Positions 1-6,912 are shown, numbered from the stretch's first letter. The stretch is 9,869 nucleotides of DNA from Streptococcaceae bacterium (GCA_031270215.1 JAISYB010000089.1:1-9869); one strand, 5' to 3'. Translations and numbers: made by a program. Notes: generated by a model from the letters alone, not told the origin.

Positions 1-405
1 CTAGTAGAAACTGCAGCTGCGGATTTAATAGGTGACGAATTAGTTGCTAGAGTGGCATTGCCGATTGTGGATGAAGATAATAGACATCACGCTTATCTTT
101 TTGTTGAATCGAAAGCTTCAACTCAATACACGCCGAACTTTGTTTCGCTTGCGCAGTTTGAACAGGCTCATGCGGGAGATTTACCGTTAGAAATTCATCT
201 TTATCCCAAAATGATTGTTGTTCCAGATGATGTGCCAAAAGAGCCGGAGCAGCCAACTGAAACACCTGAACTACCGGAAACGGATAGTCCGAAAATAGGA
301 CTATTGCCAGAAACGGGAGAGGTTAAAGCATTCGTTTCACTAATCGGCGTTGCGGTGGTAATCGGTGTGACAGTCATTTGGAGAAGAAGGAAATCTGTCC
401 AGTGA
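1..405 (+). CDS. LPxTG-anchored ancillary pilin subunit, C-terminal part (5' end outside window)
   Basis: The frame is open from the first base, so this is the last 134 residues of a longer protein. It ends like a sortase substrate: LPETG at visible residues 102-106, a hydrophobic segment (about 109-127) and an RRRK tail. Before it lies a proline/glutamate-rich stretch (about 75-98) that also holds a near-motif LPETD (91-95). The folded part contains an E-box-like YLFVESK (32-38) and IHLYPK (65-70), the same signature found in the N-terminal pilin domain of the two other pilins here; K70 would be the pilin-motif lysine. A pilin-motif lysine plus a proline-rich tail fits a basal, wall-anchoring subunit better than a tip adhesin, but the missing N-terminus could hold an adhesin domain, so the role is an inference. 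It is the first visible gene of the pilus operon, 78 bp before the major pilin. Confidence 0.85.
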   Translation, partial: LVETAAADLIGDELVARVALPIVDEDNRHHAYLFVESKASTQYTPNFVSLAQFEQAHAGDLPLEIHLYPKMIVVPDDVPKEPEQPTETPELPETDSPKIGLLPETGEVKAFVSLIGVAVVIGVTVIWRRRKSVQ

Positions 406-428
406 TTGAGGTTCATTTGTCCTACATG

Positions 429-446
429 ACGTTAAAAGGATAACGT
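429..446 (+). repeat. Small inverted repeat between the two pilin genes
   Basis: ACGTTA (429-434) and TAACGT (441-446) form a perfect 6-bp stem with a 6-nt loop. It has no T-tract, so it is not a terminator. It could be an mRNA processing or stability element that sets subunit ratios in the pilus operon, but nothing in the sequence proves this. Confidence 0.3.
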
Positions 447-483
447 AGCTAAAAATATAATAATTAAAGGAGAACAATTTAAA

Positions 484-2019
484 ATGAAAAAATTTTTACA
501 TTTAATAAGTATTTTGACAATGATTTTGCCGTTAGGTCTATCGCTTTTAGCGACATCAATAACTGCAAATGCGGAAGACATTCCGAAAGATAGTCCGGTA
601 GGAGTGTCGAAAGTAACGATTCACAAACGCCTTTTTAATACGACGCCTGCTTACACGCAAAACACAGGGGAGCTCATGAATGATTTTGGTGGTACACCAC
701 TAAAAGATGCTGAGTTTACAGCCTATGACGTGACCGCAGCATATCATAGCCTAATTACCGCAAATAAGGATAAAACTAATCCGGCACAAGCCGCTGTCAA
801 TGAAATTGTCAAAAATTCAAGTAGCTACACTTCTATAAAAGTAGGCTCCTCTCAAGTAACAGGTGAAGACGGAATTGCTACTTTTGATGGATTACTTGAA
901 AAAAAAGATGGTCTTGACGCAGCATATCTGTTCCTAGAAACTAAGGTGCCGACACTAGGTACTGATCAGATCATCACAGAAGCAGCGCAGCCAATGGTTA
1001 TCACCATGCCGGTTTATGCTTTGGCAGCAGACGGTACATATACAGATAAGAAATTAAATGATATTCACTTGTATCCAAAAAATGTTAGCAAGCAAAATAC
1101 CAAAACCTTGCTTAACGATGATGCCTTTGATGATGTAGAGTTTACGCTTGGTGATAAAACTTACAACTACTATAATGTGTCAACTGGAGATGTTTTAAAT
1201 TATCAATTAAAGATTAATATTCCAGCGAATATTGGAGATGCTAATCATGTTAAATCGTTTGTGATTAAAGATACGCCGGATAATGGCTTAGCATTGACTA
1301 ATCCAAGTAAGATAGAAGTTGTTGGCTTAACTAAAGAGGTTGACTATACACTTAAGGAACAAGATGGTGGTTTTGAGATTAGCTTAGTATTAACAAGCGA
1401 AAAAGTTAAAGACTTAGCTAATAAAGAATTACACATTAACTATGATATGAAACTGACTAAAGAAATCACTCCGGATCAAGGTAAGCAAAATAATGCGGGA
1501 ATTGTAGTCAATAATAATCCGGAAATTGATATTACACCACCAAAAGGTGTTGTTACAGGTGGCAAGCAATTTAAGAAGACAGACGCACAAACAAATAACG
1601 CTTTAGCAGGGGCAGAGTTTAAGGTGAAAAGCTTAGACGAAAAATTTGCCAAGTTTGAAGTGAATTCTAAAGGAGAGTACGCCTTTGTTGAATGGACAGA
1701 TGAAGCGAGTGCAACTAATATCGTTTCAGGTAATGATGGTTTAATCAAGGTAATTGGTTTGGCTTACGGAAACTATAAATTGATTGAAACTAAGGCACCG
1801 ACCTCTGAATATGTGAAGATTGACGGGGAGATTAATTTTATCGTAACGAAAGAAGCTTATAATGATGAAGATGATCTTCAAGTAATTGCTAATACACACA
1901 AGGGATTATTGCCGCAAACGGGTGGCGTAGGGATTTATGCCTTCCTAGCAATCGGTATTGCGCTTATGGTTGGTGCAATGGCGTGGAGCAAACGCAACAA
2001 AGAAGATGCAGAAGTATAA
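484..2019 (+). CDS. Major (backbone) pilin, SpaA/EbpC/YhgE-like, LPQTG-anchored
   Basis: 511 residues, predicted to be the polymerising shaft subunit of a sortase-assembled pilus. The signal peptide (1-30) ends at ANA|ED. Domain D1 (about 31-200) starts with VTIHK, has an E-box YLFLETK (148-154) and ends with HLYPKN (195-200), whose K199 is the expected acceptor lysine for pilin polymerisation. D2 (about 201-355) resembles the fimbrial isopeptide-formation D2 domain. D3 (about 358-472) is a Cna-B-type domain with GGKQFKKTD (candidate isopeptide Lys 365), an E-box YKLIETKAP (431-439, E435) and a candidate partner Asn 470. The sorting signal is LPQTG (476-480), a membrane segment and a KRNK tail. 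The start has AAAGGAGA at 466-473. A class C sortase follows 115 bp downstream, as is usual for a backbone pilin. Functional class is well supported; the gene name is not certain across genera. Confidence 0.93.
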   Translation: MKKFLHLISILTMILPLGLSLLATSITANAEDIPKDSPVGVSKVTIHKRLFNTTPAYTQNTGELMNDFGGTPLKDAEFTAYDVTAAYHSLITANKDKTNPAQAAVNEIVKNSSSYTSIKVGSSQVTGEDGIATFDGLLEKKDGLDAAYLFLETKVPTLGTDQIITEAAQPMVITMPVYALAADGTYTDKKLNDIHLYPKNVSKQNTKTLLNDDAFDDVEFTLGDKTYNYYNVSTGDVLNYQLKINIPANIGDANHVKSFVIKDTPDNGLALTNPSKIEVVGLTKEVDYTLKEQDGGFEISLVLTSEKVKDLANKELHINYDMKLTKEITPDQGKQNNAGIVVNNNPEIDITPPKGVVTGGKQFKKTDAQTNNALAGAEFKVKSLDEKFAKFEVNSKGEYAFVEWTDEASATNIVSGNDGLIKVIGLAYGNYKLIETKAPTSEYVKIDGEINFIVTKEAYNDEDDLQVIANTHKGLLPQTGGVGIYAFLAIGIALMVGAMAWSKRNKEDAEV

Positions 2020-2134
2020 TACCCAAATCGTTTTGATAAGCTACAAAAAGCGAGTGTAGAAAGCTGGTTTTTGCTTGAGAATGTGATAGTATTTGCATAT
2101 GCGAAATATAGTTGAAAGCTAGGGGAGTGAGTAG

Positions 2135-3280
2135 GTGAAAAAGAAGAATAATCTTAAGCAGTTAATTCGTAGAGCATTTCTCGTTCTTGTCTTTCTGGTC
2201 GGTTCATTGATTGCCACTTATCCATTTTACATCAATGCTTTAAATAATTTTTTGGATGAAGAGCGAATGACCTACCAGCTAAAGATGGATAAGAAAAAGG
2301 AATTAGAGCTGGCTGAAAAACGTCAAGCTAACCAAGTATTAGCCAAATCGGGTTTTAATGCTGGTGGGGATCCGCCTTTTAATGAAACGATTAACGATGG
2401 GAAAAGCGAAGCCTATTACAAAGAACATTTGATTGGTAGTGTTTCTATTCCGGCAATTAAGGTTGATATTCCTTTGTATGATTTGACAAATAATTATCTA
2501 CTCAGCCGCGGTGCAACGCTTTTATCTGGGACATCTTATCCGACAGGAGGAAGCAATACGCATACGGTCATCTCGGCGCATAGCGGTCTGCCAGAGCGCA
2601 AGCTCTTTACTGATTTGGAAGAAGTTAAGCTTAAAGACATCTTTGTTTTGAGTGTTTATGGCAAAAAACTCGCCTACAAGGTGGATAAGATAGAGGTTGT
2701 TAAACCAGAGGAAACGCAACATTTGAAGCTGGAAGTAGGGCGTGACCTTGCTACTTTACTAACATGTACACCGTATACGATTAATAGTCATAGACTTTTG
2801 GTTACGGGACATCGCATACCATATACTCAAGCTGTGTCAAATCAAGTCAAGGCAAGTAAAGAGTTGCGTAATTATCAAAATCTGGCTATTCTTGTAGGGG
2901 TCGTACTCATTGTCGGTCTAGCTTTTCTTGTCCTAATCAAGGCAGTCAAAGCGTATCTTTTAGCTAATCGTCATTTTGACTTGTCCTTTGTTAGAGTGAA
3001 CGATAGTGGTGAACGGGTCAGTGGTGCAAGCTATCAGCTGTTTACCAAATCAGGCAAGCGCCCGCTGATGAGAGATGGAAAGGAATTGGTTGCCACCTCT
3101 GATGAGAATGGTGTTGTCTGTATTGAGGATCTCCCTGGCAAATTCTACATCTTGCAAGAGTTATCCCCAAATGCCGCTATCAAGCTGAAGGCTGGTGTGA
3201 AAAAATGCCGACAAAAGCAAATGAAATTGTATTTGAACAAGGTAGACCAAAGGTATTTTGAGCAACCATTAGAAGGCTAA
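2135..3280 (+). CDS. srtC: Class C (pilin-polymerising) sortase with a C-terminal Cna-B/SpaA-like domain
   Basis: 381 residues. This membrane transpeptidase should cleave LPxTG pilins and join them to the pilin-motif lysine of the next subunit. A basic N-terminus precedes TM1 (about 13-33). The extracellular catalytic domain has a lid motif DPPF (79-82), catalytic His149 (SAHSG), Cys211 (TLLTCTPY) and Arg220 (NSHRLLVTGHR). TM2 spans about 249-272 and is followed by basic residues, so the positive-inside rule puts the C-terminus in the cytoplasm. Typical class C sortases are about 280-300 residues and stop soon after TM2. Here roughly 90 more residues (281-370) resemble a Cna-B fold: VSGASYQLF, a TSDENGVVCIEDLPG turn and an E-box-like FYILQE. 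Arg287 sits where the isopeptide lysine usually is, and two cysteines (329, 358) fit a cytosolic location. The start is GTG with AGGGGA at 2121-2126. Confidence 0.92.
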   Translation: MKKKNNLKQLIRRAFLVLVFLVGSLIATYPFYINALNNFLDEERMTYQLKMDKKKELELAEKRQANQVLAKSGFNAGGDPPFNETINDGKSEAYYKEHLIGSVSIPAIKVDIPLYDLTNNYLLSRGATLLSGTSYPTGGSNTHTVISAHSGLPERKLFTDLEEVKLKDIFVLSVYGKKLAYKVDKIEVVKPEETQHLKLEVGRDLATLLTCTPYTINSHRLLVTGHRIPYTQAVSNQVKASKELRNYQNLAILVGVVLIVGLAFLVLIKAVKAYLLANRHFDLSFVRVNDSGERVSGASYQLFTKSGKRPLMRDGKELVATSDENGVVCIEDLPGKFYILQELSPNAAIKLKAGVKKCRQKQMKLYLNKVDQRYFEQPLEG

Positions 3281-3297
3281 GGGAATATAAAAATAAC

Positions 3298-3351
3298 AGA
3301 AACCGAATTTAGATTGCGATAATTGGCAATTCTAAGTCGGTTTCTTTTTTT
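3298..3351 (+). terminator. Rho-independent terminator after the sortase gene
   Basis: AGAAACCGA (3298-3306) pairs with TCGGTTTCT (3337-3345). The stem extends inward with small bulges through TTGC (3314-3317) pairing with GCAA (3326-3329), and a run of seven T follows (3345-3351). It lies 17 bp after the sortase stop codon. It should end the pilin-sortase transcript and separate it from the next pilin-like gene. Confidence 0.9.
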
Positions 3352-3412
3352 GAACGTTTATATTTGACACGTCTATAAATCATTTTTCTCTAATTAATAA
3401 TATGAATTAGTT

Positions 3413-3458
3413 GAATAAAAACAAATGAATGATATACAAGTGAAAACGGTTTTTATTC
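3413..3458. repeat. 10-bp perfect inverted repeat upstream of a promoter
   Basis: GAATAAAAAC (3413-3422) is exactly complementary to GTTTTTATTC (3449-3458), with a 26-nt spacer. It lies just upstream of the -35 box at 3482, so it is more likely a DNA operator or activator site than an RNA structure. A shorter repeat, AACGGT (3445-3450) with ACCGTT (3470-3475), overlaps its right arm. Confidence 0.5.
3441..3454 (+). promoter_or_regulatory. Candidate catabolite response element (CcpA site), imperfect
   Basis: TGAAAACGGTTTTT matches 12 of 14 positions of the cre consensus TGWAANCGNTNWCA, failing only the last two. It lies 27 bp upstream of the -35 box of the second pilin-like gene, a position compatible with activation by CcpA. 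In an AT-rich genome such a match can arise by chance, so this is tentative. Confidence 0.35.
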
Positions 3459-3481
3459 AGTGTTTTAGCACCGTTAAAAAC

Positions 3482-3510
3482 TTGACAAAATAAGGAGTAG
3501 GAGTTAATAT
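3482..3510 (+). promoter_or_regulatory. Sigma-A-type promoter of the second pilin-like gene
   Basis: A perfect TTGACA -35 box (3482-3487), a 17-bp spacer and TAATAT (3505-3510, 4 of 6) as the -10 box. It lies downstream of the sortase terminator and about 130 bp before the start codon, so it would drive the last pilin-like gene independently of the main operon. Confidence 0.65.
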
Positions 3511-3544
3511 TAAATTAAAATTAGTTGTGCGTAATTTTTTGCCA

Positions 3545-3575
3545 ATCAACAAGTGTACTGATGAAGGTTGTTGAT
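3545..3575 (+). other. Leader hairpin in the 5' untranslated region of the second pilin-like gene
   Basis: ATCAACAA (3545-3552) pairs perfectly with TTGTTGAT (3568-3575) around a 15-nt loop. It falls inside the predicted transcript. There is no T-tract, so it does not look like an attenuator on its own. The loop contains part of a 9-mer, AAGTGTACT (3551-3559), which recurs at 3595-3603. Confidence 0.35.
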
Positions 3576-3643
3576 GAGAATGTTTGGGCTCGAGAAGTGT
3601 ACTTGCTTAGTTTTATGAGAGAAAATAAGAAAGGGGCGATGAA

Positions 3644-5356
3644 ATGAAAAAAAAGAACTTTAATTCATTGATTATCCTGTTTATTTTTCTCCAATTTTTA
3701 TTCGTTATGATAAATATGCCCAAACGTGTTTTAGCAGATAGTGAAACGATTGATGTAACTTTGCATAAATATCAATCTTCAGATGAGTATTTGGTAGATG
3801 ACGAGCTAATTAAGCAGTTAATTGCCGAGGGTACCACACTAGCAGGGGCTTATTTTACCGCCTATGACATCTCTAAGCAATACTACACTTTATTAAATGA
3901 AAACCTGCCCAATACAGCAATGACAAATACTGAAAGCTATTCACAGCAGATTCTTGATAAGATTATTAAAGACATTTGGGATAATCAAAATATCATACCA
4001 AGTAGCTTTGAAGCAAAAAGTGTTGCTAGATGTGCAAGCGCTGCCGATGGAACGGCAGTTTTTAGTGGTTTAGACAAGCGTGTTGCGATACAGTTAGCAA
4101 ATGAAAGCAGTGCGACATCTCGGGAAGCAGTTTATGTTTTTGTTGAAAATAGCCAAGCAATGACTAGCATTGCGCAGCCAACAACGCTGGCGATACCAGC
4201 TTCAGATGTTAACGCGACGTCACTGGATACTGTTCATCTTTATCCTAAAAATCTTGTAAAAACGAATCAGCAAATTTTACTTAACAAGGCTGATTTTGGC
4301 AAGGCAACGATTAATGAGATTGATTATCCAAACGTGACAACAAAAGACGTCTTGAAATATCAATTGACAGTGACAGTACCAACAAATATTGGCGATACCA
4401 GCAAATATGCCGGCTTTAAGTTGGTTGATTTGCCAGATGTCGGGCTTACTCTGGCAGATGAGCCAAATCTTGTCGTTCAAGATGAAAATTTAGCACCGCT
4501 TGTCGAATATTCAAAGGAAGCTGGCACTGCTGAGTATGACTATATTTTTGAACGGATCAATGGAGCTGGCGAAGATGCCGGCAAACAAGGATTTAGTATT
4601 ACTTTTAAGTACGACAATGGCTTTACCCCAGCCGTTAAAGCTTTGGCGGGGAAAAAGCTAACGCTTACTTATGAGCTATGCTTGACTGAAAAGGTCATGC
4701 CGGATAAGCTTTTGACTAATGAAGCATATCTCGCTTTTAAAAAAACTGAGGCGGAGCAATTTTCTACGATTACGCCGTCGATTAGAACTGAGGTAAGTAG
4801 TAAAGTAATCACAGCTGGAAAACAATTCTTGGCATATGATGCACGATTGGGTAAGAAGAGCGTTTTATCCGGTGCAGTCTTTTCCATTTTCAATCAAGCA
4901 GGGGATAAGGCAAAATTTAAATTAATATCAAGCGAAACGGGCGATTATTATTATTTTGCTGGCTGGAATGATAGCGAAAACAGTAGCCCTGTCACACAAG
5001 ATGAAACAGAGGAGGTCATTTCCGGACAGGATGGCTATATCAGAATAGTCGGCTTGGAGCATAGCAAATCAGCCGGTACATTGAGTGAAACAAATGCTAC
5101 GAATTATGTCATCAATGAAATTAGACCGCCGCAGGATAACAAAACACGCTACACGCCAATTACAGGACAGCTATTTACTGTCAACTATTCAGATTATTTA
5201 GTTGATGGAGAAAATGATTCAGCATTGGGCTTACTGCCTAATGTGCCAAAGGGGTATGCTCCTAGAACGTGGGCGATTGACCTTGTGCCATTTTTAGCTG
5301 TCGGCGTGATTCTTCTGATGATTTGTGCTTTATATCGTTATCGCTCTGTTGACTGA
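3644..5356 (+). CDS. Pilin-like surface protein lacking a canonical LPxTG signal (paralogue of the major pilin)
   Basis: 570 residues, similar throughout to the major pilin encoded at 484-2019. It has a signal peptide (about 1-31, VLA|DS), a D1 domain (VTLHK; FTAYDIS at 71-77; YVFVEN with E168) ending in VHLYPKN with pilin-motif K202, a D2 domain (KDVLKYQLTV, NIGD, VDLPDVGL) and a degenerate Cna-B-like D3 (about 390-525, E-box YVINE with E492). The C-terminus keeps a membrane segment (about 545-563) and a YRYR tail, but the expected sorting motif reads LPNVP (531-535) where the paralogue has LPQTG. In D3 the isopeptide lysine position is Ala397. Cysteines at 130 and 346 are unusual for an exported Gram-positive pilin. 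The RBS AAAGGGG (3630-3636) supports this start. It may be a membrane-held pilus base, an unsorted accessory protein, or a paralogue decaying in function; it occupies the place of lactococcal yhhB. Confidence 0.88.
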   Translation: MKKKNFNSLIILFIFLQFLFVMINMPKRVLADSETIDVTLHKYQSSDEYLVDDELIKQLIAEGTTLAGAYFTAYDISKQYYTLLNENLPNTAMTNTESYSQQILDKIIKDIWDNQNIIPSSFEAKSVARCASAADGTAVFSGLDKRVAIQLANESSATSREAVYVFVENSQAMTSIAQPTTLAIPASDVNATSLDTVHLYPKNLVKTNQQILLNKADFGKATINEIDYPNVTTKDVLKYQLTVTVPTNIGDTSKYAGFKLVDLPDVGLTLADEPNLVVQDENLAPLVEYSKEAGTAEYDYIFERINGAGEDAGKQGFSITFKYDNGFTPAVKALAGKKLTLTYELCLTEKVMPDKLLTNEAYLAFKKTEAEQFSTITPSIRTEVSSKVITAGKQFLAYDARLGKKSVLSGAVFSIFNQAGDKAKFKLISSETGDYYYFAGWNDSENSSPVTQDETEEVISGQDGYIRIVGLEHSKSAGTLSETNATNYVINEIRPPQDNKTRYTPITGQLFTVNYSDYLVDGENDSALGLLPNVPKGYAPRTWAIDLVPFLAVGVILLMICALYRYRSVD

Positions 5357-5515
5357 CCTTTTGGAACAATATGCTTTTAAAGAGCTGACAAAAATTATCA
5401 ATAGTCAAAAATTATGGATAATGTTATATCACTGAAGTTAACAAAAATTTTCAAAATTTCCGGCAATTATCGACAGAATATAGCTATTCGTTTGATAAGA
5501 GATGTAAGCAACATA

Positions 5516-5562
5516 AAAAGACCGAAGATTGAAGCCGGTATTGCTTCAATCTTCGGTCTTTT
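5516..5562. terminator. Bidirectional Rho-independent terminator between the pilin-like gene and purA
   Basis: A perfect 20-bp inverted repeat (5516-5535 with 5543-5562) surrounds a 7-nt loop. The stem is flanked by an A-run on the left and a T-run on the right, so it can work on both strands. It sits between the convergent genes ending at 5356 (+) and 5580 (-), very close to the purA stop codon. Confidence 0.93.
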
Positions 5563-5579
5563 ATTAAAGCGGCAGTAAA

Positions 5580-6866
5580 TTAGCCCCAAACGCTTTCTAA
5601 TACATTTGTTTGTTCACGATCTGGACCTACGGAGAAGGTTGAGATTTTAACATTGACAAGCTCTGAGATACGGTGGACGTAGTCGCGTGCATTGTCAGGT
5701 AAATCGCCAATATCTCGGACACCTGTGATGTCTTCTTCCCAGCCGGGCAATTCTTCATAGATTGGCTTGCAGCGCTTGAGCTCTTTTAGGCTTGCAGGGT
5801 AGTGAGTGATTTTCACGCCGTCAAGCTCATAAGCGGTACATATTTTGACGGTTTTAAGTCCGGAAAGGACATCAATTGAGTTCAGTGAGAGATTGGTAAT
5901 GCCTGAAACACGTCTAGAATGGCGCATAACAACCGTATCAAACCAGCCGACACGACGAGGTCTGCCTGTTGTAGTACCGTATTCACGACCAACCTCACGG
6001 ATTTGATTGCCGATTTCGTCAAATAATTCTGTTGGGAATGGACCATCTCCAACACGTGAGGTATAGGCTTTGCAGACACCAACGACTGTATCTATCTTAG
6101 ATGGGCCAACGCCGCTACCGATTGTTACACCTCCAGCGACTGGATTAGATGAGGTAACAAATGGGTAAGTACCTTGGTCAATGTCGAGCATGACGCCTTG
6201 TGCGCCTTCAAATAAAACACGCTTGCCTTGATCAAGTGCATCATTTAAAACGACAGAGGTGTCTGTGACGTAGTGCTTAATTTCTTGCCCATAGGCATAA
6301 TAGGTTTCAAAGATGTCGTCAAAATTTAGCGCAGTGCTACCGTAGACTTTGGTAATCAAGCGATTTTTTTCTTCAAGATTAACCCTCAAACGCTCAGCAA
6401 ATATTTCTTTATCTAGTAAATCAGCAATTCGGATACCAACTCGTGCAGCTTTATCCATGTAAGCAGGGCCAATACCTTTGATTGTTGTACCAATCTTATC
6501 GTCTCCTTTAGCATCTTCTTGCAGTTGGTCTAAAGCGATATGATAAGGTAAGATGACGTGAGCACGGTCTGATATTTTGAGATTATCGGTGATGATTTTG
6601 TGCTCATGCAAATAAGCCAGCTCAGAAACCAGCGATTTTGGATTGATAACTACGCCATTACCAATGACTGATATTTTTTCAGGATAGAAAATCCCAGAAG
6701 GGATTAAGTGTAATTTATACTTAGTACCACCAAATTGAATGGTGTGTCCTGCGTTATCTCCGCCTTGATAGCGAGCGATGACTTCGGCATTTTCACTTAA
6801 AAAGTCAGTAATCTTACCCTTACCCTCATCTCCCCACTGTGTTCCAACAACTACTACTGATGACAT
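5580..6866 (-). CDS. purA: Adenylosuccinate synthetase
   Basis: 428 residues, full length for the family. The enzyme joins IMP and aspartate using GTP to give adenylosuccinate, the first committed step from IMP to AMP, in the cytosol. The sequence shows the P-loop-like GDEGKGK (12-18) with Asp13, NAGHT (38-42) with catalytic His41, IGTTIKGIGPAY (125-136) in the IMP-binding region, RVGDGPFPTEL, and TTTGRPRRVGWFD in the aspartate/GTP-binding part. The sequence is very close to lactococcal and streptococcal PurA. The start is preceded by AAGGAGA (complement of 6871-6877), and the upstream initiation region encodes the conserved VVVVGTQWGDEGKGK beginning, so start choice is secure. It stands alone as a single-gene unit with its own promoter and terminator. 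Confidence 0.98.
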   Translation of the reverse strand: MSSVVVVGTQWGDEGKGKITDFLSENAEVIARYQGGDNAGHTIQFGGTKYKLHLIPSGIFYPEKISVIGNGVVINPKSLVSELAYLHEHKIITDNLKISDRAHVILPYHIALDQLQEDAKGDDKIGTTIKGIGPAYMDKAARVGIRIADLLDKEIFAERLRVNLEEKNRLITKVYGSTALNFDDIFETYYAYGQEIKHYVTDTSVVLNDALDQGKRVLFEGAQGVMLDIDQGTYPFVTSSNPVAGGVTIGSGVGPSKIDTVVGVCKAYTSRVGDGPFPTELFDEIGNQIREVGREYGTTTGRPRRVGWFDTVVMRHSRRVSGITNLSLNSIDVLSGLKTVKICTAYELDGVKITHYPASLKELKRCKPIYEELPGWEEDITGVRDIGDLPDNARDYVHRISELVNVKISTFSVGPDREQTNVLESVWG

Positions 6867-6912
6867 ATATTCTCCTTTTTATCCTTCATATTTTGCTTAA
6901 ATCCACTCTTTC

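Larger units (their letters stand above)
3281..3643 (+). other. 363-bp intergenic regulatory region upstream of the second pilin-like gene
   Basis: There is no credible gene here. In order it holds the sortase terminator (3298-3351), an AT-rich stretch, a 10-bp inverted repeat (3413-3458) with a near-consensus cre inside it, a second short overlapping inverted repeat (3445-3475), a TTGACA promoter (3482-3510), and a leader of roughly 125 nt with one hairpin (3545-3575) and a duplicated 9-mer. This density of signals implies separate control of the downstream gene. Confidence 0.7.

Noticed and set aside
52..405. GTG at 52 as the start of a complete 117-residue gene
   Set aside because: The same frame is open to the window edge, there is no ribosome site before 52, and the segment begins inside a pilin domain. 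It is the C-terminal part of a truncated gene.
432..461. TTAAAA/TATAAT promoter directly before the major pilin
   Set aside because: The -10 box is perfect, but the transcript would start at about 468, within the ribosome site (466-473), leaving no usable leader. It is more likely a by-product of AT-richness.
5228..5260. A frameshift or sequencing error hiding an LPxTG motif in the last pilin-like gene
   Set aside because: The frame runs unbroken from the domain through the membrane segment and basic tail, and GLLPNVP aligns without gaps to GLLPQTG, so substitutions explain it better.
5385..5450. Repeats of CAAAAATTAT (5389, 5406) and CAAAAATTT (5442) between the pilin-like gene and terminator
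   Set aside because: Short AT-rich words in AT-rich intergenic DNA, with no regular spacing and no convincing promoter; I cannot support a small RNA or iteron.
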